From NCBI RefSeq assembly GCF_021390595.1, contig NZ_JAJEJR010000001.1:310001-374000 (forward strand): a stretch of 64,000 bases of DNA, written 5' to 3'. The notes under the pieces were generated by a model, which worked only from the letters and a program-made list of their open reading frames with translations, was not told the DNA's origin and ran no database searches. Below are positions 42,867-51,775 of this stretch, one piece after another. This DNA comes from Paraburkholderia sp. HP33-1. GTDB taxonomy: Bacteria; Pseudomonadota; Gammaproteobacteria; Burkholderiales; Burkholderiaceae. Position 1 is the first letter of the stretch. Each line of letters starts with the position of its first letter. The translations under genes and the position numbers were made by a program.

Positions 42867-44450
42867 TTATTTGCCGGCGGGAGCCGAGGCCGGTGCCGAA
42901 GCCGATACCGGTGCCGATGCGCCCGGCACCGGTTGCGTCGGCTTCACCGCGACCGGCGCGGAGGCCGATGCCCCCGGCTTATTCTGCGCGAGACGGCGTT
43001 CCATCAACGACTTCGATTCCTGAACCGGCTTGCCTTCGAGCTTGTCGACCGCCTGTTGCAGCATGAAGTCGTCGGCCGAACCGAACTCAATCGGCTTGCG
43101 GTCGCGTTCCTTCTGGCGCTGTTCCGGTGTCTTCTTGTCGTTCTGCTCTTCGAGCTGACGCAGTTGCTCCATGCGCTCCTGTTCGCGTTGCTCCGCTTCC
43201 TTCTTCTCGTTCGGATCCTGCGTGTTCGCAAGGTGATTCGAGTAGTCGACTTCGCGGGTCACGAGTGCGTCGTCCGGATCGCCTTCCGCGTATTGATCGA
43301 CTGGAAGGTCGGGGCGGATGCCCTTGTTCTGGATCGAACGGCCGCTCGGCGTGTAGTAGTACGCGGTGGTCAGGCGCAGCGCGGTGTCGGCCGTCATGGG
43401 ACGCACGGTTTGCACGGAGCCCTTGCCGAACGTCGTCTTGCCGAGGATCAGCGCGCGGTGCTGGTCCTGCAGCGCCCCCGCTACGATTTCCGACGCCGAC
43501 GCCGAGTACGCGTTGGTCAGCACGACCATCGGCACGGTCTTGAAGATCGCCGGGACGTCCTTCAACGGATCGCTGTCGAACGATTGCAGACGGTAGTTAT
43601 CGTAGGTGTCGCGATAGATCTGCTTCGAATCCGGAATCTGGCCGTTGGTCGACACCACCACCGAATTCGGCGGCAGGAACGCGCCCGCGACGCCGACCGC
43701 GCTTTGCAGCAGACCGCCGCCATTGTTGCGCAGGTCGAGGATGAGGCCCTTCAGATTCGGCTCCTGGCGCGCGAGATCCTGCAGCTTGGCCGCGAGGTCA
43801 GGCGTGGTGCGTTCCTGGAAGCTCGTGATGCGCACGTACGCGAAGCCCGGCGCAACGATCTTGCCCTTGACCGACTGCACTTTGATGATCGCGCGCGTCA
43901 CGGTGAGCGGGAACGTGCGGTCGTCGGTCTTGCGGAAGATGGTCAGCGTGACCTTGGTGCCGGGGTCACCGCGCATCTGCTTGACCGCCTGGTCGAGCGT
44001 CATGCCGCGCACGGGCTTGTCGTTGATACGCGTGATCAGGTCGCCCGGACGGATGCCGGCGCGGAACGCGGGCGTGTCTTCGATCGGCGAAATCACCTTG
44101 ATCAGGCCGTCTTCCGAGGAAATTTCGATGCCGAGGCCCGCGAAGCGGCCCTTGGTCTGCTCCTGCAGCTCTTCGTAATCGGTCTTGTCGAGGTACGACG
44201 AGTGCGGGTCGAGGCTCGACACCATGCCTTTGATCGCGGCGGTGAGGAGCTTCTTGTCGTCGACGGGTTCGACGTATTCGTGCTTGATCTGCCCGAACAC
44301 CTCGGCAAAGAGCCTGAGCTGGTCTAGCGGCAGCGGGGCGACCGCAGCGCTAGCGGGTTGCTGGGCCGAGGCGGAGAATTGCAGGGTGGCAAGGACACCG
44401 GTAGCAAGGCCCGCGGCAATCAGGCCGATATTTTTCAGGTTCTTTCGCAT
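42867..44450 (-). CDS. Carboxy-terminal processing protease, S41 family
   Basis: 527 residues. A signal peptide or TM (1-29), the N-terminal helical segment, a PDZ domain (about residues 95-180, with Gly-Leu-Gly-Ile-Glu-Ile), then the S41 catalytic core with Ser in Tyr-Ser-Ala-Ser-Ala-Ser-Glu-Ile and Lys in Thr-Phe-Gly-Lys-Gly-Ser-Val-Gln. The last about 130 residues form a charged Glu/Gln/Arg region and an Ala/Pro/Ser tail. CtpA/Prc-type proteases cut C-termini of periplasmic proteins. Upstream of the E1-like gene, same strand, 224 bases apart. Confidence 0.93.
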   Translation of the reverse strand: MRKNLKNIGLIAAGLATGVLATLQFSASAQQPASAAVAPLPLDQLRLFAEVFGQIKHEYVEPVDDKKLLTAAIKGMVSSLDPHSSYLDKTDYEELQEQTKGRFAGLGIEISSEDGLIKVISPIEDTPAFRAGIRPGDLITRINDKPVRGMTLDQAVKQMRGDPGTKVTLTIFRKTDDRTFPLTVTRAIIKVQSVKGKIVAPGFAYVRITSFQERTTPDLAAKLQDLARQEPNLKGLILDLRNNGGGLLQSAVGVAGAFLPPNSVVVSTNGQIPDSKQIYRDTYDNYRLQSFDSDPLKDVPAIFKTVPMVVLTNAYSASASEIVAGALQDQHRALILGKTTFGKGSVQTVRPMTADTALRLTTAYYYTPSGRSIQNKGIRPDLPVDQYAEGDPDDALVTREVDYSNHLANTQDPNEKKEAEQREQERMEQLRQLEEQNDKKTPEQRQKERDRKPIEFGSADDFMLQQAVDKLEGKPVQESKSLMERRLAQNKPGASASAPVAVKPTQPVPGASAPVSASAPASAPAGK

Positions 44451-44647
44451 AGAGTCTGTTGCGGTCGGAAGCGCGTGGCAGCGTCGATAAAGATTGGACG
44501 GACAAGTATAACTGCACCCGCCCGCTCGGGGCGCGCTGCAGGCAATCGTGCTTCGACAGTAGGGGAAGGTCCTGGTTCGTGCGATCCGGCTCGCTCCGGC
44601 GGCCCCGCGCGTTTTCGTGCCGCGGGGCCGCGGCCGGAAACGCGCGA

Positions 44648-45394
44648 TCAGCCCGCCTTGCCCTGGCTCGCGACGGCGGCTTGCGCCTTCGCGATCGCGT
44701 CCTGGTCGCCGAGATAGTAGTGCTTGATCGGCTTGAGGTCTTCGTCGAGTTCATAGACGAGCGGCACGCCGTTCGGAATATTGAGGCCGACGATGTCGCT
44801 ATCCGAGATGTTGTCGAGGTACTTGACCAGTGCGCGGATCGAGTTGCCGTGAGCGGCGATCAGGATGCTGCGGCCCGACTTGATGGCCGGCGCGATCGAT
44901 TCGTTCCACAGCGGCAGCACCCGGGCGACCGTGTCTTTCAGGCACTCGGTGAGCGGCAGCTGCTCGCGCGGCACCTTGGCGTAGCGCGGATCGGCGTACG
45001 GGGCGCGCTCGTCGGTCGGCTCGAGCGCGGGCGGCGGCGTGTCGTAGCTGCGGCGCCAGACCAGCACCTGCTCGTCGCCGAACTTCGCGGCGGTTTCGGC
45101 CTTGTTCAGGCCCGACAGCGCGCCGTAGTGGCGCTCGTTCAGGCGCCACGAATGCACGACGGGCAGGTACATCAGATCCATCTTGTCCTGCACGTGCCAC
45201 AGCGTGCGGATCGCGCGCTTGAGCACCGAGGTGTACGCGATGTCGAACGTGTAGCCGGAATCCTTGAGCAGCACGCCCGCCTGCTGTGCCTCGAGGTTGC
45301 CCTGCTCGGTAAGGTCGACGTCGACCCAGCCGGTAAAGCGGTTTTCCTTGTTCCACGTCGATTCGCCGTGGCGGATGAGAACGAGTTTGTACAT
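44648..45394 (-). CDS. gpmA: 2,3-bisphosphoglycerate-dependent phosphoglycerate mutase
   Basis: 248 residues. [10 protein letters not shown] contains the phospho-His near residue 9; Glu-Arg-His-Tyr-Gly and Ala-Ala-His-Gly-Asn-Ser are the other active-site segments. Converts 3-phosphoglycerate and 2-phosphoglycerate in glycolysis. Divergent from the rhodanese gene. Confidence 0.96.
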   Translation of the reverse strand: MYKLVLIRHGESTWNKENRFTGWVDVDLTEQGNLEAQQAGVLLKDSGYTFDIAYTSVLKRAIRTLWHVQDKMDLMYLPVVHSWRLNERHYGALSGLNKAETAAKFGDEQVLVWRRSYDTPPPALEPTDERAPYADPRYAKVPREQLPLTECLKDTVARVLPLWNESIAPAIKSGRSILIAAHGNSIRALVKYLDNISDSDIVGLNIPNGVPLVYELDEDLKPIKHYYLGDQDAIAKAQAAVASQGKAG

Positions 45395-45531
45395 GAGAAT
45401 TACCGGTCGGTAGTAAGGAAGCGGTCTCGCGCTGTGCGGCGCCTCTAGCGGCGGGTCGCCATCGCGTCAAACGGTTATTTTATAATGGTCAGGTTGACCT
45501 CTTCGATTTCTCTCTTTCCGGCGGATCCTCC

Positions 45532-45957
45532 GTGAAGTTTTTCACCGATTACACAAACCTTGTCCTGATCGCAATCGTCCTTATCTCCGGTGGGTTGCTG
45601 CTGTGGCCGACCATCAGCCGGCGTGGACGCGGCGGCCTGTCGGCCGCTGAAGCTACCCAACTGATCAACCGGCGCAACGCGGCGGTCATCGATCTGCGGC
45701 CGTCCGCCGATTACGCCAAGGGGCACCTGCCCTCGGCACGGCATTTCGAACTCGCGGAGTTGCAGGCGAAGGTCGCGCAACTCGCGAAGAACAAGAGCAA
45801 CCCGGTGCTGCTGGTGTGCCAGACCGGCCAGCAGTCGAACAAGGCCGCGCGTATCGTGCAGGAAGCGGGATACGCGGAAGTCCATGTTCTCGAGGGCGGC
45901 GTCGACGCCTGGCAGAAGGCCGGTATGCCGGTTGTGAAACAAGGAGCAGCCAAGTGA
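45532..45957 (+). CDS. Membrane-anchored rhodanese-like protein
   Basis: 141 residues from a GTG start. One N-terminal TM helix (about 8-26), then a rhodanese domain with catalytic Cys in Val-Cys-Gln-Thr-Gly-Gln-Gln-Ser. The E. coli counterpart beside grxC-secB-gpsA is YibN. It is a single-domain sulfurtransferase on the cytoplasmic face, with unknown acceptor. The stop overlaps the grxC start. A TATAAT at 45481-45486 is a likely -10 for the cluster. Confidence 0.92.
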   Translation: MKFFTDYTNLVLIAIVLISGGLLLWPTISRRGRGGLSAAEATQLINRRNAAVIDLRPSADYAKGHLPSARHFELAELQAKVAQLAKNKSNPVLLVCQTGQQSNKAARIVQEAGYAEVHVLEGGVDAWQKAGMPVVKQGAAK

Positions 45958-46214
45958 ACAAAGTGATCATGTACAGCACCCAGGTGTGCCCGTATTGCCA
46001 GATGGCCGAACGTCTTTTAAAGTCGCGCGGCGTCGAGCTCGTTGAGAAAGTACTGATCGACAAGGACCCGTCCCGTCGTGAGGAGATGATGACCCGGACC
46101 GGTCGTCGCACGGTGCCGCAGGTGTTCATCGGCGAGACGCATGTCGGCGGCTATGATGACCTTTCCGCGCTCGATCGCGCGGGCGGTCTGACGCCGCTGC
46201 TCGAAGCAGCCTGA
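45954..46214 (+). CDS. grxC: Glutaredoxin 3
   Basis: 86 residues. Active site Cys-Pro-Tyr-Cys near residue 12, with Thr-Val-Pro-Gln-Val-Phe and Gly-Gly-Tyr-Asp-Asp for glutathione binding. The GTG at 45954 overlaps the rhodanese stop and has AAGGAG 8 bases upstream. Uses glutathione, whose synthesis genes are at 36245-38594. Confidence 0.96.
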   Translation: MNKVIMYSTQVCPYCQMAERLLKSRGVELVEKVLIDKDPSRREEMMTRTGRRTVPQVFIGETHVGGYDDLSALDRAGGLTPLLEAA

Positions 46215-46364
46215 GTTCGCGCGTTTCGCGCCGCGCGAGCGGGCGGACCACTCGACGAACCGGCGCGTGCGCGTTCCTCGTGGAGCGCGCGAGCCGGCGC
46301 AATAATCTGGCGGCCCATGTGAGCATCGGCCGCCACCACGCATACCTATCAGGGAATCACCATC

Positions 46365-46841
46365 ATGTCCGACGAGAATAACCAGCCGTTCTTCAACATC
46401 CAGCGCATCTATCTGAAGGACATGTCGCTCGAGCAGCCGAATTCGCCGGCTATCTTCCTCGAGCAGGAAATGCCGTCGGTCGAAGTCGAAGTCGACGTGA
46501 AGGCTGAGCGCCTCGCTGAATCCGTGTTCGAAATCCTCGTGACGGGCACGGTCACGGCCAAGGTGTCGGACAAGGTTGCGTTCCTGATCGAAGCAAAGCA
46601 GGCTGGGATTTTTGACATCCGTAACATTCCTGCCGAGCAGATCGACCCGCTCGTCGGCATCGCCTGCCCGACCATCCTGTTCCCGTACCTGCGCTCGAAC
46701 ATCGCTGACGCGATCACCCGCGCCGGCTTCCCGCCGATCCACCTCGCCGAGATCAACTTCCAGGCGCTCTACGAGCAGCGTCTCGCGCAAATGAGCGCGG
46801 CCCAGCAGGACGGCGCGGCGCAACCCGCCATCAAGCATTAA
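46365..46841 (+). CDS. secB: Protein-export chaperone SecB
   Basis: 158 residues. Typical SecB: [12 protein letters not shown] near the start, Glu-Val-Glu-Val-Asp-Val strand, and the [10 protein letters not shown] helix region. Holds preproteins for SecA. The order grxC-secB-gpsA is conserved in proteobacteria. Confidence 0.97.
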   Translation: MSDENNQPFFNIQRIYLKDMSLEQPNSPAIFLEQEMPSVEVEVDVKAERLAESVFEILVTGTVTAKVSDKVAFLIEAKQAGIFDIRNIPAEQIDPLVGIACPTILFPYLRSNIADAITRAGFPPIHLAEINFQALYEQRLAQMSAAQQDGAAQPAIKH

Positions 46842-46863
46842 GGTGTCGCACGGAGTGCCGGCT

Positions 46864-47862
46864 ATGAAGGTTGCCGTTCTCGGCGCTGGCGCCTGGGGCA
46901 CCGCCCTCGCCGGCCATCTGGCCTTAAGGCACGACACGGTGCTGTGGGCGCGCGAGTCCGCGCTCATCACCGAGCTTTCCACTTCGCATGAAAACGCCCG
47001 CTATCTGGCGGGCGTCGCGCTGCCGCCAACGCTTCGCTACGAAGCGGATCTCGGCGCGGCGCTCGATCACGCGCTCGCCGACGACGCGCTGTGCGTGATC
47101 GCGACTCCGGTGGCCGGGCTGCGCGGTCTGCTGCGCACGATGCGCGATGCGGGCAAGGTGCCCGCGCATATCGTATGGCTGTGCAAGGGGTTCGAAGCCG
47201 ATTCGCAGCTGTTGCCGCATCAGGCGGTCGCGGCGGAATTACCCGAGCATGCGAGCAACGGCGTGTTGTCCGGGCCGAGCTTCGCGCGCGAAGTCGGGCA
47301 GGGGCTGCCGGTTGCGTTGACGATCGCGAGCGCGTCGGCGGCCTGCCGCGAACGCACGGTTGCGGCGTTCCATCATGGCGCGATGCGCATCTATACCGGC
47401 GACGACGTCGTCGGCGTCGAAGTGGGCGGCGCGGTGAAAAACGTGCTGGCCATCGCCACGGGTATCGCCGATGGTCTCGGCCTCGGCCTCAATGCACGCG
47501 CAGCGCTGGTCACGCGCGGGCTCGCCGAAATGTCGCGCCTTGGCGTGACGCTCGGTGGTCGCGCGGAAACCTTCACCGGGCTGACCGGCCTCGGCGATCT
47601 GATCCTGACCGCTACCGGCGATCTGTCGCGCAACCGCACCGTGGGCCTGCAACTCGCCACGGGCCGCACGCTCGACGACATTCTCGGCGGGCTCGGTCAT
47701 GTGGCCGAAGGCGTGCGTTGTGCGCAGGCGGTACTCTCGATCGCACGCGCTCATGCGATCGACATGCCGATCACGCAAGCGGTCTGCGCAGTGCTGTTCG
47801 ACGGCGTCGCGCCGCGCGATGCAGTCAGCGCGCTACTGAGACGCGATTCGAAGGCCGAATAA
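46864..47862 (+). CDS. gpsA: NAD(P)H-dependent glycerol-3-phosphate dehydrogenase
   Basis: 332 residues. N-terminal Gly-Ala-Gly-Ala-Trp-Gly-Thr-Ala nucleotide motif, Ser-Gly-Pro-Ser-Phe-Ala, the catalytic Lys in Gly-Gly-Ala-Val-Lys-Asn-Val, and Gly-Asp-Leu-Ile-Leu-Thr. Makes glycerol-3-phosphate for phospholipids. A GTG seven codons upstream is possible, but the ATG at 46864 starts the Rossmann strand and has GGAG upstream. Confidence 0.96.
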   Translation: MKVAVLGAGAWGTALAGHLALRHDTVLWARESALITELSTSHENARYLAGVALPPTLRYEADLGAALDHALADDALCVIATPVAGLRGLLRTMRDAGKVPAHIVWLCKGFEADSQLLPHQAVAAELPEHASNGVLSGPSFAREVGQGLPVALTIASASAACRERTVAAFHHGAMRIYTGDDVVGVEVGGAVKNVLAIATGIADGLGLGLNARAALVTRGLAEMSRLGVTLGGRAETFTGLTGLGDLILTATGDLSRNRTVGLQLATGRTLDDILGGLGHVAEGVRCAQAVLSIARAHAIDMPITQAVCAVLFDGVAPRDAVSALLRRDSKAE

Positions 47863-47959
47863 AGCCTTTTCTCTCAGCCGTTTAGCGCCTATTTGCGTTG
47901 AACGGCTGCCTCACCTGGCTGTCCACCTCGTTATCGAGGCTCGGATCAGCGAGGTACTC

Positions 47960-48520
47960 ATGCCCACCTTCAATCTCGGTCACGGCACGTGCACGCTCGA
48001 AGCGCGCGTGGTCGATATCACGACGCTCGCCGTCGATGCGATCGTCAATGCCGCGAACACCTCGCTGCTCGGCGGCGGCGGTGTGGATGGGGCGATTCAT
48101 CGCGCGGCCGGCAAGGAGTTGCTGCGTGAATGCGAAACGCTCGGCGGCTGCGCGACCGGCGACGCCAAAATCACCAGCGGTTACCGTCTACCCGCCAGGC
48201 ATGTGATTCATGCGGTCGGTCCAGTGTGGCGCGGCGGTGCACATGGCGAAGCCGGCCTGCTCGCTTCGTGCTATCGGCGCTCGCTCGAAGTCGCGCACGA
48301 TACGCATTGCACGAGCATTGCGTTTCCGGCGATCAGTTGCGGCATCTACCATTTCCCCGCCGACGAGGCGGTGTGCATCGCGGTCGCGACCGTGCTCGAC
48401 ACGTTGCCGCGCACACCGGGCGTCAAGCAAGTGACGTTCGCGTGTTTCGACGACGCGATGCTCGCGCGCTACGAGGCCGAACTCGAACGCCGTCAGGCTC
48501 CGCCTTCGAAGCCGGCCTGA
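47960..48520 (+). CDS. Macrodomain protein, probable O-acetyl-ADP-ribose deacetylase
   Basis: 186 residues. Macrodomain motifs: [18 protein letters not shown], and Phe-Pro-Ala-Ile-Ser-Cys-Gly-Ile-Tyr, as in E. coli YmdB. Hydrolyses ADP-ribose esters. GCGAGG lies before the ATG. Its 3' end overlaps the convergent trmL by 28 bases. Confidence 0.92.
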   Translation: MPTFNLGHGTCTLEARVVDITTLAVDAIVNAANTSLLGGGGVDGAIHRAAGKELLRECETLGGCATGDAKITSGYRLPARHVIHAVGPVWRGGAHGEAGLLASCYRRSLEVAHDTHCTSIAFPAISCGIYHFPADEAVCIAVATVLDTLPRTPGVKQVTFACFDDAMLARYEAELERRQAPPSKPA

Positions 48521-48963
48521 CGCCACGCTTCGAACACCACGACTGCCACCGTGTTCGACAGATTCAGGCTGCGATTGCCGGGGCGCATCGGCAGACGCAC
48601 ACGCTGTTCATTTGCAAAACGCTCGAGCACCGCGTCGGGCAGGCCACGCGTTTCGGCACCGAACACGAACCAGTCGCCGGGTTGAAACGCGTGGTCGTGA
48701 AAGCGACCCGAGCCGCGCGTCGTGAATGCGAACATGCGCGACGGGTCCGGTGTTTCTTTCGCGATGAACGCGTTCCAATCGGCATGCACATTCATTTCCG
48801 CGTACTCGTGATAGTCGAGGCCGGCGCGCCGCATCTTGGTGTCGTCGAGTGGAAAGCCGAGCGGCTCGATCAGGTGCAGCCGGGCGCCGGTGTTCGCGCA
48901 CAGGCGAATCACGTTGCCGGTGTTTGGCGGAATTTCGGGCTCTACGAGAACGACGTTGAACAT
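48493..48963 (-). CDS. trmL: tRNA (cytidine(34)-2'-O)-methyltransferase TrmL
   Basis: 156 residues, SPOUT family: start [17 protein letters not shown], the knot segment Phe-Gly-Ala-Glu-Thr-Arg-Gly-Leu-Pro, and [12 protein letters not shown] near the end. Modifies the wobble base of leucine tRNAs. GGAG sits directly before the ATG on the minus strand, downstream of comF. Confidence 0.96.
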   Translation of the reverse strand: MFNVVLVEPEIPPNTGNVIRLCANTGARLHLIEPLGFPLDDTKMRRAGLDYHEYAEMNVHADWNAFIAKETPDPSRMFAFTTRGSGRFHDHAFQPGDWFVFGAETRGLPDAVLERFANEQRVRLPMRPGNRSLNLSNTVAVVVFEAWRQAGFEGGA

Positions 48964-48981
48964 AAGGAGACCACGTAAAAG

Positions 48982-49794
48982 CTAATTTTTCGGAGTGCGC
49001 AGCGCGACGAAGTTCGTGACCCGCCGCGCGCCGGCGGCCTTCAGCGTCTGCGCGAGCGCTTCGAGCGTCGCGCCGCTCGTCATCACGTCGTCGACGATGC
49101 CGACGTGCAGGCCGCGCACCGTCCGCGCGACGCGAAACGCGCGGCCGACGTTCTGCCGGCGCGCGTCGAGATCGAGGCGTGATTGCGGCGCGGTGTCGAG
49201 CGTTCGTTCGAGCAGCGTCGCATCGCTGCGCACGCCGAGCGCACGAGCGAGCGGCCGCGCGATCTGCCAGGCCTGGTTGTAGCCGCGCTCGACGAGACGG
49301 CGCCCGGCGAGCGGCACTGGCGCCATCACGTCGGGCCGCTCGGCCGCGTCGTGCCAGTTGTCCTTAGCGAGCCGTTCGAGTCGTTGCGCGAAGTCGCGCG
49401 CGAGCATCAGCCGCGCGCGGAACTTGAGACCGACCGCGAGCGTATCGAGCGGCGCGCGATAGTCGGCGAGCGCGAAGCTCGCGTCGAACGACGGCGGCTC
49501 GGCCACGCAATCCGCGCAGCGATACTGCGCACGCGCGACCCAGCGCGACGCCGGCAATGGCACCGCGCAGACGGTACAGCGCAGGCGGTCCTCGTTCCAG
49601 TAGGCCGCGTCGCAACCATCGCACAACGTCTTATGCGACAAATTGCCGCATAACGCGCACAGGTTCGGCAGCGCGGCGTTCAAGGCGCGCGGCCACGCCG
49701 GATGCAGACCTCGCGCAAGGCGCGCGACCTGATTGCGACACGATGAAGAAAATGACTGGAATCGCACGAGTGGGCGTCGGTGAAAGCCGTTCAC
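48982..49794 (-). CDS. comF: ComF-family phosphoribosyltransferase-like protein
   Basis: 270 residues. An N-terminal zinc-finger region (Cys-Ala-Leu-Cys, Cys-Asp-Gly-Cys, Cys-Thr-Val-Cys, Cys-Ala-Asp-Cys) is followed by a PRTase fold with Val-Asp-Asp-Val-Met-Thr-Ser-Gly-Ala-Thr as PRPP loop. ComF is needed for DNA uptake in naturally transformable bacteria. The start codon (GTG at 49794) has no clear ribosome site, so the N-terminal about 40 residues are uncertain. Upstream of trmL in one operon. Confidence 0.9.
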   Translation of the reverse strand: MNGFHRRPLVRFQSFSSSCRNQVARLARGLHPAWPRALNAALPNLCALCGNLSHKTLCDGCDAAYWNEDRLRCTVCAVPLPASRWVARAQYRCADCVAEPPSFDASFALADYRAPLDTLAVGLKFRARLMLARDFAQRLERLAKDNWHDAAERPDVMAPVPLAGRRLVERGYNQAWQIARPLARALGVRSDATLLERTLDTAPQSRLDLDARRQNVGRAFRVARTVRGLHVGIVDDVMTSGATLEALAQTLKAAGARRVTNFVALRTPKN

Positions 49795-49849
49795 GCTGAA
49801 TGGCGGGGAACGAACGAGTATACTTCGAGCTCACGCCAGCACGACACAC

Positions 49850-50815
49850 ATGTCCCCAACATCCGCTCAATCTGGCCGTCCGGCCTACGATTCACGGCGC
49901 CTCAGGCGTATTTTCGACCGTCGCGCCGCCACCTTCGACGAAGTTGCGTTCCTGCCGCGCGAAATCGCGCAGCGCATGCGCGAGCGTCTCGATTACATCA
50001 AGGTGGCGCCTACGAGCGTGCTCGACGCGGGTTGCGGCGCGGGCGAGGACATCCCCGCATTGCGCCAGCGCTTTCCCGAGGCGCCGGTGTTCGGCGCCGA
50101 TCTGTCGCACGGCATGCTCACGCGCGCGCTGCGCCACGATGCCGGCGATACCAGTTGGCGGCGCTTTCTTCCTGCCTCCCTCGGAAAGGCGCTCGGCGCG
50201 CGCGGTCCGCGCTTCGCGCAGGCCGATTTCTCCGCGCTGCCGTTCGCGGCCGGCGCATTCGAATTCATCTGGTCCAACCTCGCGCTGCACTGGCACTCGC
50301 GGCCCGATCTCGTCTTTCCTGAATGGCAGCGCGTGCTGAAGGTCAACGGCCTGTTGATGTTCAGCACACTCGGCCCCGACACCCTGAAGGAATTACGCGG
50401 TGCCTACGCCGAGATCGAGGCCGCGCACGGCGTCGCGTCGCGCAAGCACGTGATCGACTTCGTCGACATGCACGATCTCGGCGACATGCTCGTCGAGGCC
50501 GGCTTCGAGATTCCGGTGATGGACCAGGAGACGCTGACGATTACCTACAAGTCGCCCGAGTCGCTGCTTGCGGACGTGCGCCGCTGGGGCGCGTATCCGT
50601 TCGAGCGCGACGCGCGCGACGGCGTGCTCGAACGCCGGCTGCACAAAGCCCTGCTCGCCGCGCTCGAAGCGCGCCGGCGCGCCGACGGCACGATCGCGCT
50701 GACCTTCGAGGTGATCTACGGACACGCGTGGAAGGCCGTGCCGCGCACTACGGCCGAAGGACATGGCATCGTGCGGCTCGAGGACATCGGGCGGGGTCCG
50801 GGAAAGCGTGGGTAG
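49850..50815 (+). CDS. SAM-dependent methyltransferase, BioC-like
   Basis: 321 residues. Class I fold with SAM motif Val-Leu-Asp-Ala-Gly-Cys-Gly-Ala-Gly-Glu-Asp, acidic Gly-Ala-Asp-Leu-Ser, and Phe-Ile-Trp-Ser-Asn-Leu-Ala-Leu-His-Trp, which is characteristic of BioC (malonyl-ACP O-methyltransferase, first step of pimelate synthesis for biotin). The N-terminal Ile-Phe-Asp-Arg-Arg-Ala-Ala-Thr-Phe-Asp also fits. No other bio genes are adjacent, so the exact substrate is not certain. Divergent from comF. Confidence 0.85.
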   Translation: MSPTSAQSGRPAYDSRRLRRIFDRRAATFDEVAFLPREIAQRMRERLDYIKVAPTSVLDAGCGAGEDIPALRQRFPEAPVFGADLSHGMLTRALRHDAGDTSWRRFLPASLGKALGARGPRFAQADFSALPFAAGAFEFIWSNLALHWHSRPDLVFPEWQRVLKVNGLLMFSTLGPDTLKELRGAYAEIEAAHGVASRKHVIDFVDMHDLGDMLVEAGFEIPVMDQETLTITYKSPESLLADVRRWGAYPFERDARDGVLERRLHKALLAALEARRRADGTIALTFEVIYGHAWKAVPRTTAEGHGIVRLEDIGRGPGKRG

Positions 50816-51210
50816 CAGATTGCGGCGGTGTCATCAACTGCTTGTCGGGGGAGCGGTTGACGTGTTGCAAATGCGGTAAAGAGGACATCCGCTATGCCTG
50901 GGATTTGCCCTCCGGAAGAGCCGCAAAACGCCGGGCAAAATGGCGCGAAGGCTTGTCACGACTGGCTTGTGGGCCGATCGGCGCTTGCTTGTCGATGCTA
51001 TGGATCGCGCCTATAATGCGTCAGTTTGTCGCCCGAGGTTCCCACATTTGCGGTGGCAGACCCGAGGCGCAGGGCTGCAATATGAAGTGATGCGGTAGGA
51101 GTTGGCGCGGTCGCGAGTGGTGCCGGAAGCAGTGGCACGAGCGGCGGCCGCGAGATGCATCCGGAAGTAAAAGAAGGCAGGCCGGACGCGACGAATCGCA
51201 GGAGACAGCG
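50816..51210 (+). promoter_or_regulatory. Intergenic region with promoter for the cox cluster
   Basis: No convincing gene. A good sigma-70 promoter is present: TTGTCG (50989-50994), 17-base spacer, TATAAT (51012-51017). It reads toward the DUF2244 gene and coxB. The ribosome site AGGAGA lies at 51200-51205. Confidence 0.75.
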
Positions 51211-51687
51211 ATGGGCGCATCAGATCATCTGCTGGCGGATTCAGAGCCGGTCCTCAGGGACTGGACCATGAAGCGCAACTGTTCGATATCGCCGCGGCAG
51301 TTCATCTGTTTGTACATATCGCTTGCGTTGTTCTCGTTGGCCATTGCTTTCATGCTGGTTCTTGTCGGCGCCTGGCCGGTGTTGCCGTTCACCGGAATCG
51401 AGTTGCTGGCGGTAGGTATCGCGTTTGCAATATATGCGCGTCATGCTGTCGATTACGAGCGCATCCGGTTGTTTCCGAACCGGCTCGTGATCGAGCAGGT
51501 CAGCGCCGAGCAGATTACACAGTTCGAATTCAATCCGCGCTGGGTGCGGATAGAGCCGGGCGCAACGCCGCGCGATCAGATCAAGCTGGTCTCGCGCGGG
51601 CAGACGATCATGATCGGGCAACATCTCGCGCAGAATCGGCGCGCGCAGTTCGCAGACGAACTGCGTTTGTGGCTGGCACGTTGCTAG
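51211..51687 (+). CDS. DUF2244 membrane protein
   Basis: 158 residues. Two adjacent TM helices (about 34-78) and a C-terminal soluble part with Asn-Pro-Arg-Trp-Val-Arg and Gly-Gln-His-Leu, typical of DUF2244 proteins, which sit beside cytochrome oxidase genes. The function is unknown. GGAGA precedes the ATG at 51211. Confidence 0.85.
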   Translation: MGASDHLLADSEPVLRDWTMKRNCSISPRQFICLYISLALFSLAIAFMLVLVGAWPVLPFTGIELLAVGIAFAIYARHAVDYERIRLFPNRLVIEQVSAEQITQFEFNPRWVRIEPGATPRDQIKLVSRGQTIMIGQHLAQNRRAQFADELRLWLARC

Positions 51688-51775
51688 ATGGTGCCGGACA
51701 CGCGGCGTTCAAGGGGGCGCGGCACGCTGCCAGCGGGGTCGAGGGGTTTGAATGGAAAATTTGGGTAAGGAAGCT

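Noticed and set aside
42657..44327. Plus-strand frame (about 556 codons) opposite the S41 protease
   Set aside because: Arg/Val-rich low-information product with no motif. The minus strand has a complete PDZ-protease.
50850..50960. Cys-Cys-Lys-Cys-Gly-containing short frame after the BioC-like gene
   Set aside because: No independent start codon with a ribosome site, and it leads into the cox promoter; probably accidental.
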